32,118 bases of DNA from Candidatus Heimdallarchaeota archaeon (GTDB lineage Archaea > Asgardarchaeota > Heimdallarchaeia > JABLTI01), in contig JAUWKS010000037.1 of NCBI GenBank assembly GCA_030614005.1, positions 1 through 32,118 of the forward strand, written 5' to 3'. The notes beneath the pieces are model-generated. The model was not told the DNA's origin. It did not search any database and saw only the letters and a list, made by a program, of their open reading frames with translations. The translations under genes were made by a program, and so were the position numbers. Positions 15,167-23,571 of the stretch are shown in pieces (positions within the stretch are counted from its first letter, which is position 1; each line of letters begins with the position of its first letter).

Positions 15167-16306
15167 ATGGAATCTTTTATCAAAAATATCACTGAAAAAG
15201 AGCAAGTACCAAAGCTTTTTCCAACCGAAGAATCAAAGCATGACTCTCAAGATGTTGATCAAGATTTACGAAGGATTATCGAGGACATCCAGGCGAAAAT
15301 ATTGGTTATAGGTGTCGGTGGTGCGGGAAATAACGCAGTCACTCGATTAAATCAATCGGGTCTTGTTGGGGCAATTACTCTAACAGCAAATACAGATGCG
15401 CAACAATTGCTCTTCTCAAAGAGTCATAAGAAAATGCTCCTAGGCAGAGAGCTCTGCAGAGGGCTTGGTGCAGGTAATGATCCACAAATTGGCGCAGAAG
15501 CTGCAGATGAATCAAGTGAAACCTTGAAAGGCATTCTAACTCAAGTTGATATGGTCTTTATTGTTTGTGGACTTGGTGGGGGAACCGGAACTGGTGCTGC
15601 CCCTGTTATTGCCCGTTTAGCCAAAAATTTAGGTGTACTAACTGTATCAATATGCACTCTTCCATTTGATGTTGAAGGGAAGATGAAAGCTTTACATGCA
15701 AAAGAAGGTTTGAGACGTTTATATGAAAGTAGTGACACTACAATTGTAGTTCCAAATGAAAAATTAATAGAAATAGTCCCTGAACTTTCATTAAAAGAAG
15801 CTTTCTTGGTTGCTGATGAAATACTCATTCGTGCAGTCACAGGTTTAACAGAACTCATTAATCGTCCAGGAGATGTTAATGTTGATTTCGCAGATGTTCG
15901 TCGAGTTCTTGGTGAAGGCGGAGCAGCAATAATTGGCCTCGGGGAATCTAGCAGTGTAGATAATAGAGCTCAAGAAGCTGTTGAAGATGCTTTGAACAAT
16001 CCATTACTCGAAGTTGATATTCGCACAGCGAAAAGCGTTTTGCTAAATATTACTGGTGGTAAAGATCTCAATCTGAAGCAAACCGAAGAAGTAATTCGCG
16101 CGGTTACAGATCAGCTTAGTTCAGATATCATCGTTAAATTCGGTGTTTTGATTGATCCCGACCTTCAAGGAACAATTAGAGCAACAATTGTAGTTTCTGG
16201 AGTAAGAAGCCCCTATATTCTTTCAAATTTACAGGATTCGATTTCTTCAGATATGGATTATGATTTAGAAGACGATCTCGACTTAGGGCTCGAAACATTT
16301 GAATAG
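15167..16306 (+). CDS. ftsZ: Cell division protein FtsZ
   Basis: A 379-aa tubulin-family GTPase that polymerises into the division ring. After an N-terminal extension of about 45 acidic residues come ILVIGVGGAGNNAVTRL, LTANTDAQQLL and GRELCRGLGAGNDP, then the GTP-binding tubulin signature GGGTGTG at residues 137-143. The synergy region (NVDFADVRRVLGEGGAAIIG) and C-terminal GTPase-activating domain are complete. A short acidic tail (DMDYDLEDDLDLGLETFE) closes the protein and could bind a membrane tether such as SepF, which is not in this window. The long N-terminal extension and sequence recall archaeal FtsZ1. A TATA-like TTTTTAATATTT (15122-15133) and a strong ribosome-binding site precede it. 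Confidence 0.95.
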   Translation: MESFIKNITEKEQVPKLFPTEESKHDSQDVDQDLRRIIEDIQAKILVIGVGGAGNNAVTRLNQSGLVGAITLTANTDAQQLLFSKSHKKMLLGRELCRGLGAGNDPQIGAEAADESSETLKGILTQVDMVFIVCGLGGGTGTGAAPVIARLAKNLGVLTVSICTLPFDVEGKMKALHAKEGLRRLYESSDTTIVVPNEKLIEIVPELSLKEAFLVADEILIRAVTGLTELINRPGDVNVDFADVRRVLGEGGAAIIGLGESSSVDNRAQEAVEDALNNPLLEVDIRTAKSVLLNITGGKDLNLKQTEEVIRAVTDQLSSDIIVKFGVLIDPDLQGTIRATIVVSGVRSPYILSNLQDSISSDMDYDLEDDLDLGLETFE

Positions 16307-16317
16307 ATACAAAAAGG

Positions 16318-16341
16318 AAAGGAGAATCTTCTTTCTCCTTT
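16318..16341. terminator. Bidirectional terminator between ftsZ and MFS gene
   Basis: AAAGGAGAA (16318-16326) and TTCTCCTTT (16333-16341) form a perfect 9-bp stem with a 6-nt loop, followed by T-rich sequence. It lies between two convergent genes and can serve both. Confidence 0.6.
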
Positions 16342-16374
16342 TCAACTAATTTCTTTTAATTACTATTTTGTTAT

Positions 16375-17874
16375 TTAATTTCCATCGCCATATTTTATAC
16401 TTGGTGATTTCACTCCATCAAAGGGTTCTTGCAAGCTTTCTAATTCAATGAACTTTTCACTACCTTCTATTGTTTCCTCTAATGGGTAATCTGAAGACAT
16501 CAAGTCTTTTTTGTTAGAATAAATTAGTCCACCAAAGATTACAACAGTGCATATTCCTGAAGCAGCTAATAGAACATACATAGGGAGAACAAAATTAGCG
16601 ATTATAGCAACAATACCCATTCCAGCTAATTGAGCAATTCCTTGTACAAGTTGTTGTGTTCCAAAAACTCTGCCTTGTTTTTCATATGGAATCGATTCTT
16701 GAATAAGTGTAGAAGATGGAATGTTAATTAAAACGATTATTATTCCAAAACTGAACATAATACCCATCATTGCCCACTTATTTCTTACTGTAGCAAAGAG
16801 ATACATTGCAACAGTAGCTAATAAAAAGGCTGCATTGAGTAGCAATATCTTCCGTTTAATTTTTCCTAGACTCATTAGAATGATAGCTGTAATAATACCT
16901 GAAGCGCCCATTAAAGCTTGCATAATGCCATACATTGTTTGGTCTAATCCCATTTCACCCTGTAATATAACTATGAATAGAACGTTTATTGCGCCAAAGG
17001 TAAAAGTGATCATTGAAAAAATCAAGAGCATATAGGTTATCTTTGGATGTTCTCGTATGGTTCGATAACCTATGATAAGGTCCTTTGAAATGCTTTTCAT
17101 TTCTTGTCTTACGTTTTGACTTTTTTCTCTATGAACCTTTGGTGGTTTCTTTCCTATGAAGAAAATAACCCCGATTAACAATCCTGAAATGAGAAAAGTG
17201 CTTGCATTAAAACTGAAGCTTAGTAAATAGCTTTTAGCTGCAAGTACTCCTGCTAATAGATACCCAACAATTGTTGCTATTTGGAATACAGTCGATCCAA
17301 TGGAGTTTGCTACTAAGAGATTTTTCTTTTCAACAATCAATCGCGTATAAGCATTTCTCGCAGGAAAGAAGAAGGCTGCAGCAGAGGAGTTAATGAAACA
17401 AAGGACAAACAAAGGCCATAAAACGTGTGTGTAATCTGTTAATTGAAGTACTTTTGAAATACCATATACTGCTGGTAATTGCGTGAATGTTATTATTGTT
17501 AAGGCATCCTTCAAAACATAGACAATAACGAAACCGATAGCAGCAATACAGCTAACTATATTTGAATAGAGCATTATTTTTCTCTGATCAAATCTATCTG
17601 TGTAGACTCCTGCAAATGGAGCAATGACAACAAATGGCAATAACCAAATGATAGCGAGAACACCCATTAGCAATGGGCTACCTGTTAATTCAAAGATAAG
17701 AAATTCAATAGCTAATCCTGATACTGCTCTGCCAATATTTTCGGTAAATTGTGCTCCAAAGAGAACCATAAATGGACTGTTCTTTAAAACGTCTTTGATA
17801 GATGGTTTGTCTGATGCGTTTATAGTTCCGTTGATTGTTTTTGCTTCCAAAGTGTTCACAACACAATACTTCAA
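16375..17874 (-). CDS. MFS transporter
   Basis: A 499-aa major facilitator superfamily protein with about twelve transmembrane helices. The first half begins NSPFMVLFGAQFTENIGRAV, and the loop between helices 2 and 3 has GVYTDRFDQRKIMLYSN, a variant of the family's G-x3-D-R-x-G-R motif. A central cytoplasmic loop of about 30 residues (KKPPKVHREKSQNVRQEM) separates the halves. The closest type is the MFS_3/enterobactin-exporter-like group of drug or siderophore exporters, but the substrate cannot be read. It is transcribed against ftsZ and secE. The start is unclear: TTG at 17874 (used) or GTG at 17859; TTAATAAAAATTAAA upstream on the reverse strand is a possible TATA box. Confidence 0.85.
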   Translation of the reverse strand: MKYCVVNTLEAKTINGTINASDKPSIKDVLKNSPFMVLFGAQFTENIGRAVSGLAIEFLIFELTGSPLLMGVLAIIWLLPFVVIAPFAGVYTDRFDQRKIMLYSNIVSCIAAIGFVIVYVLKDALTIITFTQLPAVYGISKVLQLTDYTHVLWPLFVLCFINSSAAAFFFPARNAYTRLIVEKKNLLVANSIGSTVFQIATIVGYLLAGVLAAKSYLLSFSFNASTFLISGLLIGVIFFIGKKPPKVHREKSQNVRQEMKSISKDLIIGYRTIREHPKITYMLLIFSMITFTFGAINVLFIVILQGEMGLDQTMYGIMQALMGASGIITAIILMSLGKIKRKILLLNAAFLLATVAMYLFATVRNKWAMMGIMFSFGIIIVLINIPSSTLIQESIPYEKQGRVFGTQQLVQGIAQLAGMGIVAIIANFVLPMYVLLAASGICTVVIFGGLIYSNKKDLMSSDYPLEETIEGSEKFIELESLQEPFDGVKSPSIKYGDGN

Positions 17875-17991
17875 TATGTTTTGAATGTTTAATTTTTATT
17901 AATGCTTTCGGTTGCTCTTAATTTGAAAGAAAGAATCTACGAATTAGTAGCAATAAAAATGATTACTCCAATACTCAAATGCTTACAAAAG

Positions 17992-18004
17992 ATTTTAAAA
18001 TATA
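17992..18004 (+). promoter_or_regulatory. Possible promoter of secE
   Basis: An AT-rich TTTTAAAATATAG stretch lies about 60 nt before the secE start, giving a leader of roughly 30 nt that contains CGGAG at 18047-18051, a plausible ribosome-binding site 9 nt before ATG 18061. Confidence 0.35.
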
Positions 18005-18060
18005 GGTTTGATTTTAGAATCAGAAATCAATCATAAAACAGTAACACGGAGTTATCCCAG

Positions 18061-18237
18061 ATGAACATTGGAGAATTCTTCACAAAAAGTAGACGACTAT
18101 TGACTCACAGCAAACGACCTGATCGGAAAGAAATTTGGTTAACTGTTAGAATTACTGCTATTGGTATCTTAGTTATTGGTTTAGTTGGATTTCTTATACA
18201 CATCCTCTTCACAGTAATTATCCCAACACCCACTTAA
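18061..18237 (+). CDS. secE: Preprotein translocase subunit SecE (Sec61 gamma)
   Basis: A 58-aa single-pass membrane protein that clamps SecY in the archaeal Sec channel. The N-terminal amphipathic helix carries basic residues (RRLLTHSKRPDRKEIW), matching the family's xxKPxxxE pattern, and is followed by one transmembrane helix of about 20 residues (AIGILVIGLVGFLIHILFTV). Its length is normal for archaeal SecE. Its place directly upstream of spt5 is the conserved archaeal order, which supports the call. CGGAG lies before the ATG. A 200-nt gap separates it from spt5, where other archaea have almost none. Confidence 0.88.
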   Translation: MNIGEFFTKSRRLLTHSKRPDRKEIWLTVRITAIGILVIGLVGFLIHILFTVIIPTPT

Positions 18238-18296
18238 GTTTACGACTAGCTATCTTAATTTATAGCTATTTTCTTCTTCTCTTTTCTCTTTACACC

Positions 18297-18324
18297 AAAG
18301 GATGAATATTATAACATATCCTTT
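18297..18324. repeat. Hairpin in the secE-spt5 gap
   Basis: AAAGGAT (18297-18303) and ATCCTTT (18318-18324) form a 7-bp stem with an AT-rich loop. A pyrimidine-rich tract (18268-18290) precedes it and probably terminates the secE transcript; the spt5 promoter follows. Confidence 0.4.
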
Positions 18325-18389
18325 CTCCACCAAATCTCTTTGGAATAGTGTCTAGAAGGAATATGTTTTTATGGAGCTCTAAAAAAAGA

Positions 18390-18397
18390 TTAATATA
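18390..18397 (+). promoter_or_regulatory. Promoter of spt5
   Basis: TTAATATA is preceded by an A-rich tract resembling a BRE (AAAAAAAG). It would start transcription near 18420, giving a leader of about 18 nt with GGGATGG (18424-18430) as the ribosome-binding site. Confidence 0.55.
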
Positions 18398-18437
18398 CCA
18401 AAGAAACTCGGTTTGAACTGAACGGGATGGAATACCC

Positions 18438-18998
18438 ATGACTATCTGGACTTTACGTGCGACCATAGGTCAAGAAAAAGCAATTGCCAAACATATCCAC
18501 TCTAAAATAGTGAACAATAAAATAGATGTTTGGTCTCTCCTAATACCTGAAGCTTTAAGAGGTTATATTTTCATTGAATCAGATTCTATTCAAAGTATTG
18601 ATAGTGCTGTTCAAGGTATCCCTCATGTAAGAAATAAGGTTGTTGGTGAAGTAGAAATAATTGAGCTGGAAAGTTTCTTAGTTCCCAAGCCAACAATTGA
18701 AGGACTTCATATTAACGATCTCATTGAGATAATTAGTGGTCCATTCAAAGGTAGCCGTGCAAAGATAAACAGAATAGATGTAGGGCGAGAAGAAGTTACT
18801 GTTGAATTATTGGATTCGCAAATTCCGATTCCCATTAAATTACATTCTGATTTCTGCAAAGTAATTGAAAGTGCAGCTGGTGATGAAGCAGAAGAAGATC
18901 TTATGCCTGCTAAATCTGATGATGATTCTGATAGGAAAGGTGATGGAAAGAAAGGTGAAAAGGACGACGATGTTTTCACTGAACTCTTTAAATCTTAG
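18438..18998 (+). CDS. spt5: Transcription elongation factor Spt5 with charged tail
   Basis: A 186-aa NusG/Spt5 homologue. The NGN domain (about 1-85) starts TIWTLRATIGQEKAIAKHI and includes LIPEALRGYIFIESD; it binds the RNA-polymerase clamp with Spt4. The KOW domain (about 90-125) contains LIEIISGPFKGSRAKINRID. Beyond residue 145 there is an unusual tail of about 40 residues, acidic and lysine-rich (DEAEEDLMPAKSDDDSDRKG, then DDDVFTELFKS). Archaeal Spt5 is normally about 150 aa and ends after KOW. The tail could contact ribosomal or other acidic-tail partners; its role is unknown. No rpl11 gene follows, unlike the usual archaeal order. Confidence 0.93.
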   Translation: MTIWTLRATIGQEKAIAKHIHSKIVNNKIDVWSLLIPEALRGYIFIESDSIQSIDSAVQGIPHVRNKVVGEVEIIELESFLVPKPTIEGLHINDLIEIISGPFKGSRAKINRIDVGREEVTVELLDSQIPIPIKLHSDFCKVIESAAGDEAEEDLMPAKSDDDSDRKGDGKKGEKDDDVFTELFKS

Positions 18999-19025
18999 AT
19001 TGTTTTTCGTACATTCTCGGAAAAT

Positions 19026-19055
19026 ACTCTAATTTTTCCCTCTTTTTTATTACTT
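19026..19055 (+). terminator. T-rich terminator after spt5
   Basis: Two T tracts (ATTTTTCCC and CTTTTTTATT) follow the spt5 stop within 60 nt. Such tracts terminate archaeal RNA polymerase without a hairpin. The rest of the 206-nt gap contains a possible TATA box near 19077-19086 for the ATPase genes. Confidence 0.4.
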
Positions 19056-19204
19056 TAATTTCATCTAACTGACAAAGCTTTTTTATGTAACCAATATTTG
19101 AAAAAGTACTGTTAGAGATATGTTTGTACGAGAACGAAAGTTCATAATTTCAAACTCACTAGCACAATATAGACAACAAGAAGAAGCGAAAGAGGCAAAT
19201 ACTA

Positions 19205-21016
19205 TTGTCAACCAAAAGAGTTGGAAAAATATTAAAGATTTCTGGACCTGTCATTGAAGCTGACGGCATGCTCGGTAGTTCTATGTATGAAGTCTGTAAA
19301 GTAGGTGAGGAAGGACTTATTGGTGAAATTATCAAGATTAAAGGCGATGTCTGTACTATCCAAGTATATGAAGAAACTGATGGTATTCGCCCCAATGAAA
19401 AAGTCATTGGTACTGGTGCAGGTTTAAGTGCAGAATTGGCTCCTGGATTAATCGGTCAAATTTACGACGGTATTCAAAGACCCTTGCCATTAATTCTTGA
19501 AAAAACTCAAGATGATTTCATCAGAAGAGGAGTAATTGCAATTCCCTTAGAATATGACAAAAAATGGCCTTTTGTCCCAACCATTGAAAAAGGAGCAAAA
19601 GTCACCGCTGGTGATATCATTGGTACCGTTCAAGAAGGACCAGTTGTAAATCACAAAGTTATGATTCCCCCAAAAGTAAGTGGTACAATTACCAGTATTG
19701 TTAAAGCAGATGATTATACTGTTCTTGATCCTATAGTTACAGTGAAATCTAATGGCACTGAACTAGAAATCCCTATGCTCCAAAAATGGCCTGTAAGATT
19801 TGGTCGCCCAATTAAAGAGAGGCTAGAACCAACAATACCCCTTATTACTGGTCAAAGAGTTTTTGATACATTCTTTCCAATCGCTAAAGGCGGAACAAGT
19901 GCAATTCCAGGTGGTTTTGGAACTGGAAAAACAGTTTCTCAGCATCAATTAGCCAAGTGGTCTGACGCTGAAATTGTCGTTTACATTGGTTGTGGAGAAC
20001 GCGGAAACGAAATGACAAATGTGCTTGAGGACTTTCCGAAACTGATCGATCCAAATACAGGCGAACCTTTGATGAACAGAACTATTCTCATAGCCAATAC
20101 AAGTAATATGCCTGTTGCTGCTCGAGAAGCAAGTGTGTATACTGGGATGACTCTTGCAGAATACTATCGTGATATGGGTTATAATGTTGCTTTAATGGCT
20201 GATAGCACTTCTCGATGGGCAGAAGCGATGAGAGAAATTTCCGGAAGACTGGAAGAAATGCCTGGTGAGGCTGGGTATCCTGCATATTTAGCAAGCAAAA
20301 TTGCTCAGTTTTATGAACGAGCTGGACGTGTAAGTACTTTATCAACTGCTGAACGACAAGGTTCAATTACAATTATTGGTGCAGTTAGTCCTCCTGGTGG
20401 AGACTTTTCCGAGCCTGTAACACAAAATACTCTAAGAATCACAAAGGTCTTTTGGGCTCTAAGTAAAGATTTAGCTGCAAGAAGACACTTTCCTGCAATC
20501 GATTACTTGAACTCATATACTCTGTATACAAATGAGCTTGCTCCCTGGTTTGCAGAGAATGTTAACCCTAGGTTCCAGGCTTATCGTTCTGAAGCTATGG
20601 TTCTCTTACAAAAGGACAAAGAATTAGAAGATATTGTGCAACTTGTAGGCCCTGAAGCTTTGCCTGAATCTGAGAAAATAATTCTTGAATCAGCACGAAT
20701 GATAAAGGAAGACTTTCTCCAACAAAATGCTTTCAACGAAGTAGATAGTTTCTCTTCACTTGAAAAGCAATGGTTGATGTTGAAAATAATTATTGACTTT
20801 TATCATAAAATGGGTGAGCTGTACAACCTCGGTGTGAAGCTCCCTGAAATGATGAATTTGCCTATCATTGATAAGATTACTCGAATGAAGTATATCCCTA
20901 ATGATAATGTGGGTAAAGAGCTTGGTGCAATTCTCGCAGAAATTGAAGCTCTACAAGTCGATGCAATTACAAATCGCATTGGTGGCAGAATGATGACTGA
21001 TTTAACAGATAAATAG
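19205..21016 (+). CDS. atpA: A-type ATP synthase, catalytic subunit A
   Basis: A 603-aa catalytic subunit of the A/V-type ATPase, full length. The N-terminal beta barrel begins [20 protein letters not shown]; the A-specific non-homologous region lies at about 115-190 ([19 protein letters not shown]). The P-loop GGFGTGKT is at residues 236-243 (K242 contacts the phosphates) and GCGERGNEM supplies the catalytic glutamate. [20 protein letters not shown] is the strongly conserved stretch that follows. TTG at 19205 is the start, with AGAGG about 10 nt upstream. It is co-transcribed with the B subunit 14 nt downstream. The glycine in GGFG, where most archaeal A subunits have proline (GPFG), is a minor variant. 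No intein is present. Confidence 0.96.
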   Translation: MSTKRVGKILKISGPVIEADGMLGSSMYEVCKVGEEGLIGEIIKIKGDVCTIQVYEETDGIRPNEKVIGTGAGLSAELAPGLIGQIYDGIQRPLPLILEKTQDDFIRRGVIAIPLEYDKKWPFVPTIEKGAKVTAGDIIGTVQEGPVVNHKVMIPPKVSGTITSIVKADDYTVLDPIVTVKSNGTELEIPMLQKWPVRFGRPIKERLEPTIPLITGQRVFDTFFPIAKGGTSAIPGGFGTGKTVSQHQLAKWSDAEIVVYIGCGERGNEMTNVLEDFPKLIDPNTGEPLMNRTILIANTSNMPVAAREASVYTGMTLAEYYRDMGYNVALMADSTSRWAEAMREISGRLEEMPGEAGYPAYLASKIAQFYERAGRVSTLSTAERQGSITIIGAVSPPGGDFSEPVTQNTLRITKVFWALSKDLAARRHFPAIDYLNSYTLYTNELAPWFAENVNPRFQAYRSEAMVLLQKDKELEDIVQLVGPEALPESEKIILESARMIKEDFLQQNAFNEVDSFSSLEKQWLMLKIIIDFYHKMGELYNLGVKLPEMMNLPIIDKITRMKYIPNDNVGKELGAILAEIEALQVDAITNRIGGRMMTDLTDK

Positions 21017-21030
21017 TGGAGCGAATGAAA

Positions 21031-22488
21031 ATGACTGAAACACCAAAAATTAATCCAGAAACACTTGCAAAGAGAATATTTAAAACTGCTATAGAAGTTA
21101 CCGGTCCCTTGTTATTTGTGGACTTGAAAGGTAAAGCAGGAGTATCCTATGGTGAAATTGCTAAAATAAAGCTTCCAGATGGAGAAATACGCTCTGGTCA
21201 AATTCTTGAAGTATCAAGAGATATTGCTGTTGTGCAACTTTTCGAAGGCACTTCTGGAATGGATGTCGAAAAAACAACCATACAATTTCTTGGAGAAACA
21301 ATGAAACTCCCTGTATCTAGTGATCTTCTTGGTAGAATTTTCGATGGAAGAGGCGAACCCCTTGATAAACAACCTCCAATTGTTGCTGTAGATGAGTGGC
21401 CTATTAACGGTTCCCCAATTAACCCATATGCAAGACAATATCCTCGAGAGTTTATACAAACAGGTATTTCATCTATAGATGGTTTGTTTACACTTATTCG
21501 AGGACAAAAATTACCCATCTTCTCTGCAAATGGTTTACCACATAATGAAGTTGCAGCACAAATTGCTAGACAAGCTGCAGTATTAGGTGCTCAAGCTGAA
21601 TTCGCTGTAGTCTTTGCTGCTATGGGAATTACTGCAGAAGAAGCACAATACTTTAGAAAAGAATTCGAAAAAAGCGGCGCTCTCGATAGAGTTGTTCTTT
21701 TCTTGAATTTAGCAGATGACCCTGCTATTGAAAGAATTCTTACTCCAAGATTAGCTCTCACTGCTGCAGAATATCTCGCATACGAATGTGATATGCACTT
21801 ATTAGTTATCCTTACAGATATGACAAACTATGCAGAAAGTTTGCGTGAAATTGGTGCAGCAAGAGAAGAAGTTCCTGGTAGACGAGGTTTCCCCGGCTAT
21901 CTCTATTCTGACTTAGCATCTATCTATGAACGTGCAGGAAGAATTAAAGGACGCAAAGGAACAATTACCCAGATGCCCATTCTTTCTATGCCGAATGATG
22001 ACATAACGCACCCAGTACCTGATTTATCTGGATATATCACAGAAGGCCAAATTATTTTGGATCGAGGGTTACACAGAAGAGGCATCTATCCTCCAATAAA
22101 TGTAGGACCTTCTCTAAGCAGGTTACAAAAAGAAGGTATTGGCAAAGGTCTAACGCGTAGAGATCATAAAGAATTAGCTGATCAATTATATTATGCGAAT
22201 GCCCGCGGTAACGATTTACGTAATCTCGTTGCTGTAGTTGGAGAAGAATCTCTTACAGAAGAGGATCATCGTTTCTTGAAATTTGCTGATGATTTTGAAC
22301 AAAAATTCCTAAAACAAGGGCGAGATGAAAATAGAAACATCTTTGAATCTCTGGATATTGGTTGGGAATTACTTAAAATCTTCCCCAATCCAAAAAGAGA
22401 GCTAAAGCGCATTTCAGAAGAAACAATTAATTTCTTCCATTTGGAAAGACGTGATCCAAAAATAAATTATAATTCAAGAGACGTCTAA
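21031..22488 (+). CDS. atpB: A-type ATP synthase, regulatory subunit B
   Basis: A 485-aa non-catalytic subunit that alternates with A in the hexameric head. The N-terminal barrel includes [20 protein letters not shown]; a degenerate nucleotide-binding segment [19 protein letters not shown] replaces the P-loop, as is normal in B subunits. [20 protein letters not shown] and [20 protein letters not shown] are the conserved core, and [20 protein letters not shown] follows. The start is ATG 21031 because GGAG at 21018-21021 is 9 nt upstream; GTG 21016 and ATG 21025 are less well placed. It lies directly after subunit A. The D subunit gene that normally follows B in archaea is not here. Confidence 0.95.
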   Translation: MTETPKINPETLAKRIFKTAIEVTGPLLFVDLKGKAGVSYGEIAKIKLPDGEIRSGQILEVSRDIAVVQLFEGTSGMDVEKTTIQFLGETMKLPVSSDLLGRIFDGRGEPLDKQPPIVAVDEWPINGSPINPYARQYPREFIQTGISSIDGLFTLIRGQKLPIFSANGLPHNEVAAQIARQAAVLGAQAEFAVVFAAMGITAEEAQYFRKEFEKSGALDRVVLFLNLADDPAIERILTPRLALTAAEYLAYECDMHLLVILTDMTNYAESLREIGAAREEVPGRRGFPGYLYSDLASIYERAGRIKGRKGTITQMPILSMPNDDITHPVPDLSGYITEGQIILDRGLHRRGIYPPINVGPSLSRLQKEGIGKGLTRRDHKELADQLYYANARGNDLRNLVAVVGEESLTEEDHRFLKFADDFEQKFLKQGRDENRNIFESLDIGWELLKIFPNPKRELKRISEETINFFHLERRDPKINYNSRDV

Positions 22489-22572
22489 TTTTTTAGTACT
22501 CTCTTGTTCCTCCTTTCTTTTCTATTTTTTAGCTCTTTATAAGTTATTTTTGTCAGTAGTATATTGATACTA

Positions 22573-22587
22573 TTTCCAATTTGGAAA
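22573..22587. promoter_or_regulatory. 15-nt palindrome upstream of galU promoter
   Basis: TTTCCAATTTGGAAA is a perfect odd-length palindrome (TTTCCAA, T, TTGGAAA). It ends 22 nt before the TATA box at 22610, where archaeal activators and some repressors bind. Confidence 0.35.
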
Positions 22588-22609
22588 ATATCTCCGCCAA
22601 AAAGAAACG

Positions 22610-22617
22610 TATATAAG
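22610..22617 (+). promoter_or_regulatory. Promoter of galU
   Basis: TATATAAG is preceded by the BRE-like AAAGAAACG. It is one of the best TATA boxes in the window and would start transcription near 22638, with GGAG at 22640-22643 before the TTG start at 22654. Confidence 0.6.
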
Positions 22618-22653
22618 AGCATTTGGAATTAAATTAATTGGAGAATAGGTAAT

Positions 22654-23550
22654 TTGAAAGGTGTAATACCAGCAGCTGGTTTAGGAACCAGAATGTTACC
22701 AGCAACAAAATCTCAACCAAAGGAGATGTTACCTGTTGCTAGAAAACCTGTTATTCAATATATTGTTGAAGAACTTGAAAAAGCAGGCATTCGTGAAATT
22801 CTGATTGTAACTGGCAAAAATAAACGAGCAATTGACGAACATTTTGATCGAGATCCCATATTACTTGAGGATTTAAGACGAAGAAACAAGTATCATCAAA
22901 TACAATTTCTTGAGGAATTGGAGAATTTAAATATCGAAATATACTATACTCGACAAACCATTCCAACAGGTTTAGCTGATGCTGTCTATAAAGCAAAGAA
23001 TTTTGTTGGAGATGAAGAGTTTGTAGTCGCTCTAGGAGATACAATTATTGATTCTGCTAACAATCCAAATCATTTGCAACGATTGATTGATTTCCACAAA
23101 AATTCTGGCGCATTGTGCACGGTATCAACAGAAGAGATCCCAAGAGAACACTGCAATCGGTATGGTATACTAGATGTTCAACCTTTTACTAGTTCTACAC
23201 AAAGTAAACCTGAAAACAGTTTTGTAGTTAAGGATTTAGTTGAGAAACCTTCCATTAAGGAAGCACCAAGCAATTTGGCAATTTGTGGACGATATATCTT
23301 CAAACCAACTATTTTTGATTACATTGATAAAACAACTGTTGGAGTTGGCGGAGAAAAACAACTTACAGATGCCATGAAAGGAATGCTTGAAGCAGGACCA
23401 ATGACTGCTTTACAATTAGGACCAAATGAAATTAGATATGATACAGGCACTTTTCCGTTATACGCTAAAGCATTTATTGCCATGTGCTTACAAGATGAAG
23501 AAATTGGCCCAGAAATAAAAGAATATCTCACTAAATTGAATTTAAGTTAA
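22654..23550 (+). CDS. galU: UTP--glucose-1-phosphate uridylyltransferase
   Basis: A 298-aa nucleotidyltransferase that makes UDP-glucose from UTP and glucose-1-phosphate for glycan synthesis. The N-terminal signature is GVIPAAGLGTRMLPATKSQP, then KEMLPVARKPVIQYIVEELE, as in bacterial and archaeal GalU. ALGDTIID holds the metal-binding aspartate; VVKDLVEKPS and YIFKPTIFDYID are conserved in the sugar-binding half, and GGEKQLTDAMKGML follows. Full length, cytoplasmic. The TTG start has GGAG 10 nt upstream. It could also act on other sugar phosphates, since the GalU and RfbA/F families overlap, but GGEKQLTDA and GTRMLPATK point to GalU. Confidence 0.9.
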   Translation: MKGVIPAAGLGTRMLPATKSQPKEMLPVARKPVIQYIVEELEKAGIREILIVTGKNKRAIDEHFDRDPILLEDLRRRNKYHQIQFLEELENLNIEIYYTRQTIPTGLADAVYKAKNFVGDEEFVVALGDTIIDSANNPNHLQRLIDFHKNSGALCTVSTEEIPREHCNRYGILDVQPFTSSTQSKPENSFVVKDLVEKPSIKEAPSNLAICGRYIFKPTIFDYIDKTTVGVGGEKQLTDAMKGMLEAGPMTALQLGPNEIRYDTGTFPLYAKAFIAMCLQDEEIGPEIKEYLTKLNLS

Positions 23551-23571
23551 GGTTAGATTATTCTTTTCTTT
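23551..23571 (+). terminator. T-rich terminator after galU
   Basis: The 21-nt gap between convergent galU and the NfeD-like gene is T-rich on the forward strand and runs into a longer T tract inside the end of the neighbouring gene. Confidence 0.35.

Noticed and set aside
19120..19254. A 44-codon frame upstream of atpA that overlaps its start
   Set aside because: It runs into the conserved N-terminus of the A subunit in another frame, has no recognisable domain and no ribosome-binding site.
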